DNA of 6,177 nt, from the NCBI GenBank assembly GCA_001816835.1, contig MHDB01000024.1, positions 255 through 6,431 of the forward strand, written 5' to 3'. Below are positions 5,055 through 6,177 of this stretch, in pieces. How positions within the stretch are numbered: the first letter of the stretch is position 1; each line of letters begins with the position of its first letter. The DNA is from Candidatus Woykebacteria bacterium RIFCSPLOWO2_01_FULL_43_14 (lineage in GTDB: Bacteria > Patescibacteriota > Microgenomatia > Woykebacterales > 2-01-FULL-43-14). Below the pieces are notes generated by a model. It worked only from the letters and a program-made list of their open reading frames with translations. It made no database searches and was not told where the DNA came from. Position numbers and translations under genes: made by a program.

Positions 5055-6177
5055 ATGGAATCTTTCGAATATGTTTCTAAAATCAGGAATTTTTGTATCA
5101 TAAGCCACGTAGACCACGGCAAATCCACTTTGTGTGACCGCATGTTGGAACTAACCGGCACTATACCCAAAAACAAACTTAAAGAACAATTCTTAGACCA
5201 GATGGACATTGAACGTGAGCGTGGTATCACCATCAAGCTCCAACCAGTAAAAATGTCTTGGTCGGGTATCACCCTTTTTCTTATTGATACGCCAGGTCAT
5301 GTTGATTTTAGTTACGAAGTCTCACGATCGCTCGCTGCAGTAGAAGGTGCTGTTTTACTAGTTGATGCCACTCAAGGCATCGAGTCCCAAACTATCAGTA
5401 ACTACCAATTAGCCAAAGACCAAGGGCTTAAGATTATTCCAGTAATAAACAAGATCGATCTGCCCAACGCGGATATCGAGAAAACAAAACAAACTATGGT
5501 TGAAACATTCGGTTTTGAACCAAAAGAGATAATTTTGGCCTCAGGTAAAACAGGTGCAGGCGTAGCCCAGATACTAGACCGCATCGTGACTTCCATCCCA
5601 TCACCTCAAGGTAACAATAGCCAACCTCTTCGAGCTCTCGTGTTTGATAGTATTTACGACCAATTCAAAGGCGTTATCGCTTACGTCAAAATCACTGAAG
5701 GTAGTGTCAAACAAAATGAGGAAATCTTTCTCATGGGAACAAAAACACTCGCGAGCGCAATTGAGGTCGGAATTTTTAACCCCCAATTACAGTCACAAGC
5801 CTTGCTCCAGGCAGGCGAAATTGGTTATATCGCAACCGGGCTTAAAAATGTTGCTTTGTGTCGGGTAGGAGACACCATTACCTTGGCAGACAACCCTGCT
5901 GGAAATCAATTACCTGGTTATCGAGAAATAAAGCCCATGGTCTTCGCGGCTTTTTATCCAGTGGATGCTGATAAATTCGAAGAAGTAAGGGAGGCTTTGG
6001 GAAAACTCCAACTTACTGATGGGGCTTTAAGTTTTGAGCCGGAAAGCTCCAGTGCGCTAGGATTTGGTTTTCGGTGTGGCTTCCTAGGGTTACTCCATTT
6101 AGAGGTAGTTCAGGAAAGGCTAGAGCGCGAGTATTCTTTAAACCTAATAGCAACTGCTCCCACCGTCAAGTATGAAA
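5055..6177 (+). CDS. lepA: Translation elongation factor 4 (LepA GTPase), N-terminal part, cut by window edge
   Basis: LepA/EF4 is a ribosome-associated GTPase related to EF-G, implicated in back-translocation or in ribosome assembly and initiation. The frame is open from the ATG at 5055 to the right edge (374 codons of a usual total near 600). The GTPase domain covers about 8-185: G1 SHVDHGKST (17-25), G2 RGITI (56-60), G3 DTPGH (78-82) with the catalytic His82, G4 NKID (132-135) and G5 SGK (163-165). Domain II covers about 190-280. Domain III starts near 290 and includes the LepA signature CGFLGLLHLEVVQERLERE (341-359) and APTVKYE at the edge. The C-terminal domain is outside the window. 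G1 has SHV where AHI is common, and G5 has SGK where SAK is common. The start is fixed by the typical N-terminus ending in IRNFCII and by the promoter just upstream. Confidence 0.97.
   Translation, partial: MESFEYVSKIRNFCIISHVDHGKSTLCDRMLELTGTIPKNKLKEQFLDQMDIERERGITIKLQPVKMSWSGITLFLIDTPGHVDFSYEVSRSLAAVEGAVLLVDATQGIESQTISNYQLAKDQGLKIIPVINKIDLPNADIEKTKQTMVETFGFEPKEIILASGKTGAGVAQILDRIVTSIPSPQGNNSQPLRALVFDSIYDQFKGVIAYVKITEGSVKQNEEIFLMGTKTLASAIEVGIFNPQLQSQALLQAGEIGYIATGLKNVALCRVGDTITLADNPAGNQLPGYREIKPMVFAAFYPVDADKFEEVREALGKLQLTDGALSFEPESSSALGFGFRCGFLGLLHLEVVQERLEREYSLNLIATAPTVKYE

Noticed and set aside
4908..5272. Two minus-strand frames across the divergent region and the lepA start
   Set aside because: They run through two promoters and opposite the conserved LepA GTPase domain, with no recognisable protein.

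Overview
The window looks like a piece of a bacterial chromosome carrying a complete HrcA-type heat-shock operon on the minus strand, a secreted or membrane protein gene upstream of it, and the 5' two-thirds of lepA diverging on the plus strand. Several things point to a small-genome lineage, most likely Candidate Phyla Radiation/Patescibacteria (Microgenomates-like). These are the unusually compact HrcA and GrpE, the LepA switch region (ERERGITIKLQPVKM), the tightly packed genes, and the Ig-like/Ser-Thr-Pro-rich membrane protein. This placement is inferred from sequence feel and was not tested. UGA ends grpE exactly where GrpE proteins end and no gene is interrupted, so the standard bacterial code applies rather than the UGA=Gly code of SR1/Gracilibacteria.

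Layout from right to left on the minus strand: a single-pass membrane protein with a signal peptide, a bacterial Ig-like domain and a proline-rich tail (4027-4920); an intergenic control region of 117 bases with a sigma70-like promoter and a CIRCE operator (about 3969-4006); hrcA (3181-3909); grpE (2728-3171); an unrecognised two-helix membrane protein overlapping the grpE stop by four bases (2444-2731); dnaK (503-2401); and dnaJ (start at 487, cut by the window edge). On the plus strand lepA starts at 5055 and runs off the right edge.

DnaK, DnaJ and GrpE form the Hsp70 folding cycle. HrcA is expected to repress the operon through CIRCE until unfolded protein titrates the chaperones that keep HrcA active. 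The small membrane protein is co-translated in the middle of this set and is the least explained gene here.

The 134-base divergent region between the membrane protein gene and lepA carries two promoters, each placing its -10 box only 7-8 bases from an ATG. Both mRNAs are therefore predicted to be leaderless, whereas dnaK and hrcA have ordinary Shine-Dalgarno sites. No transposon, CRISPR array, tRNA, rRNA or convincing terminator was seen. No stretch over 300 bases lacks a gene.
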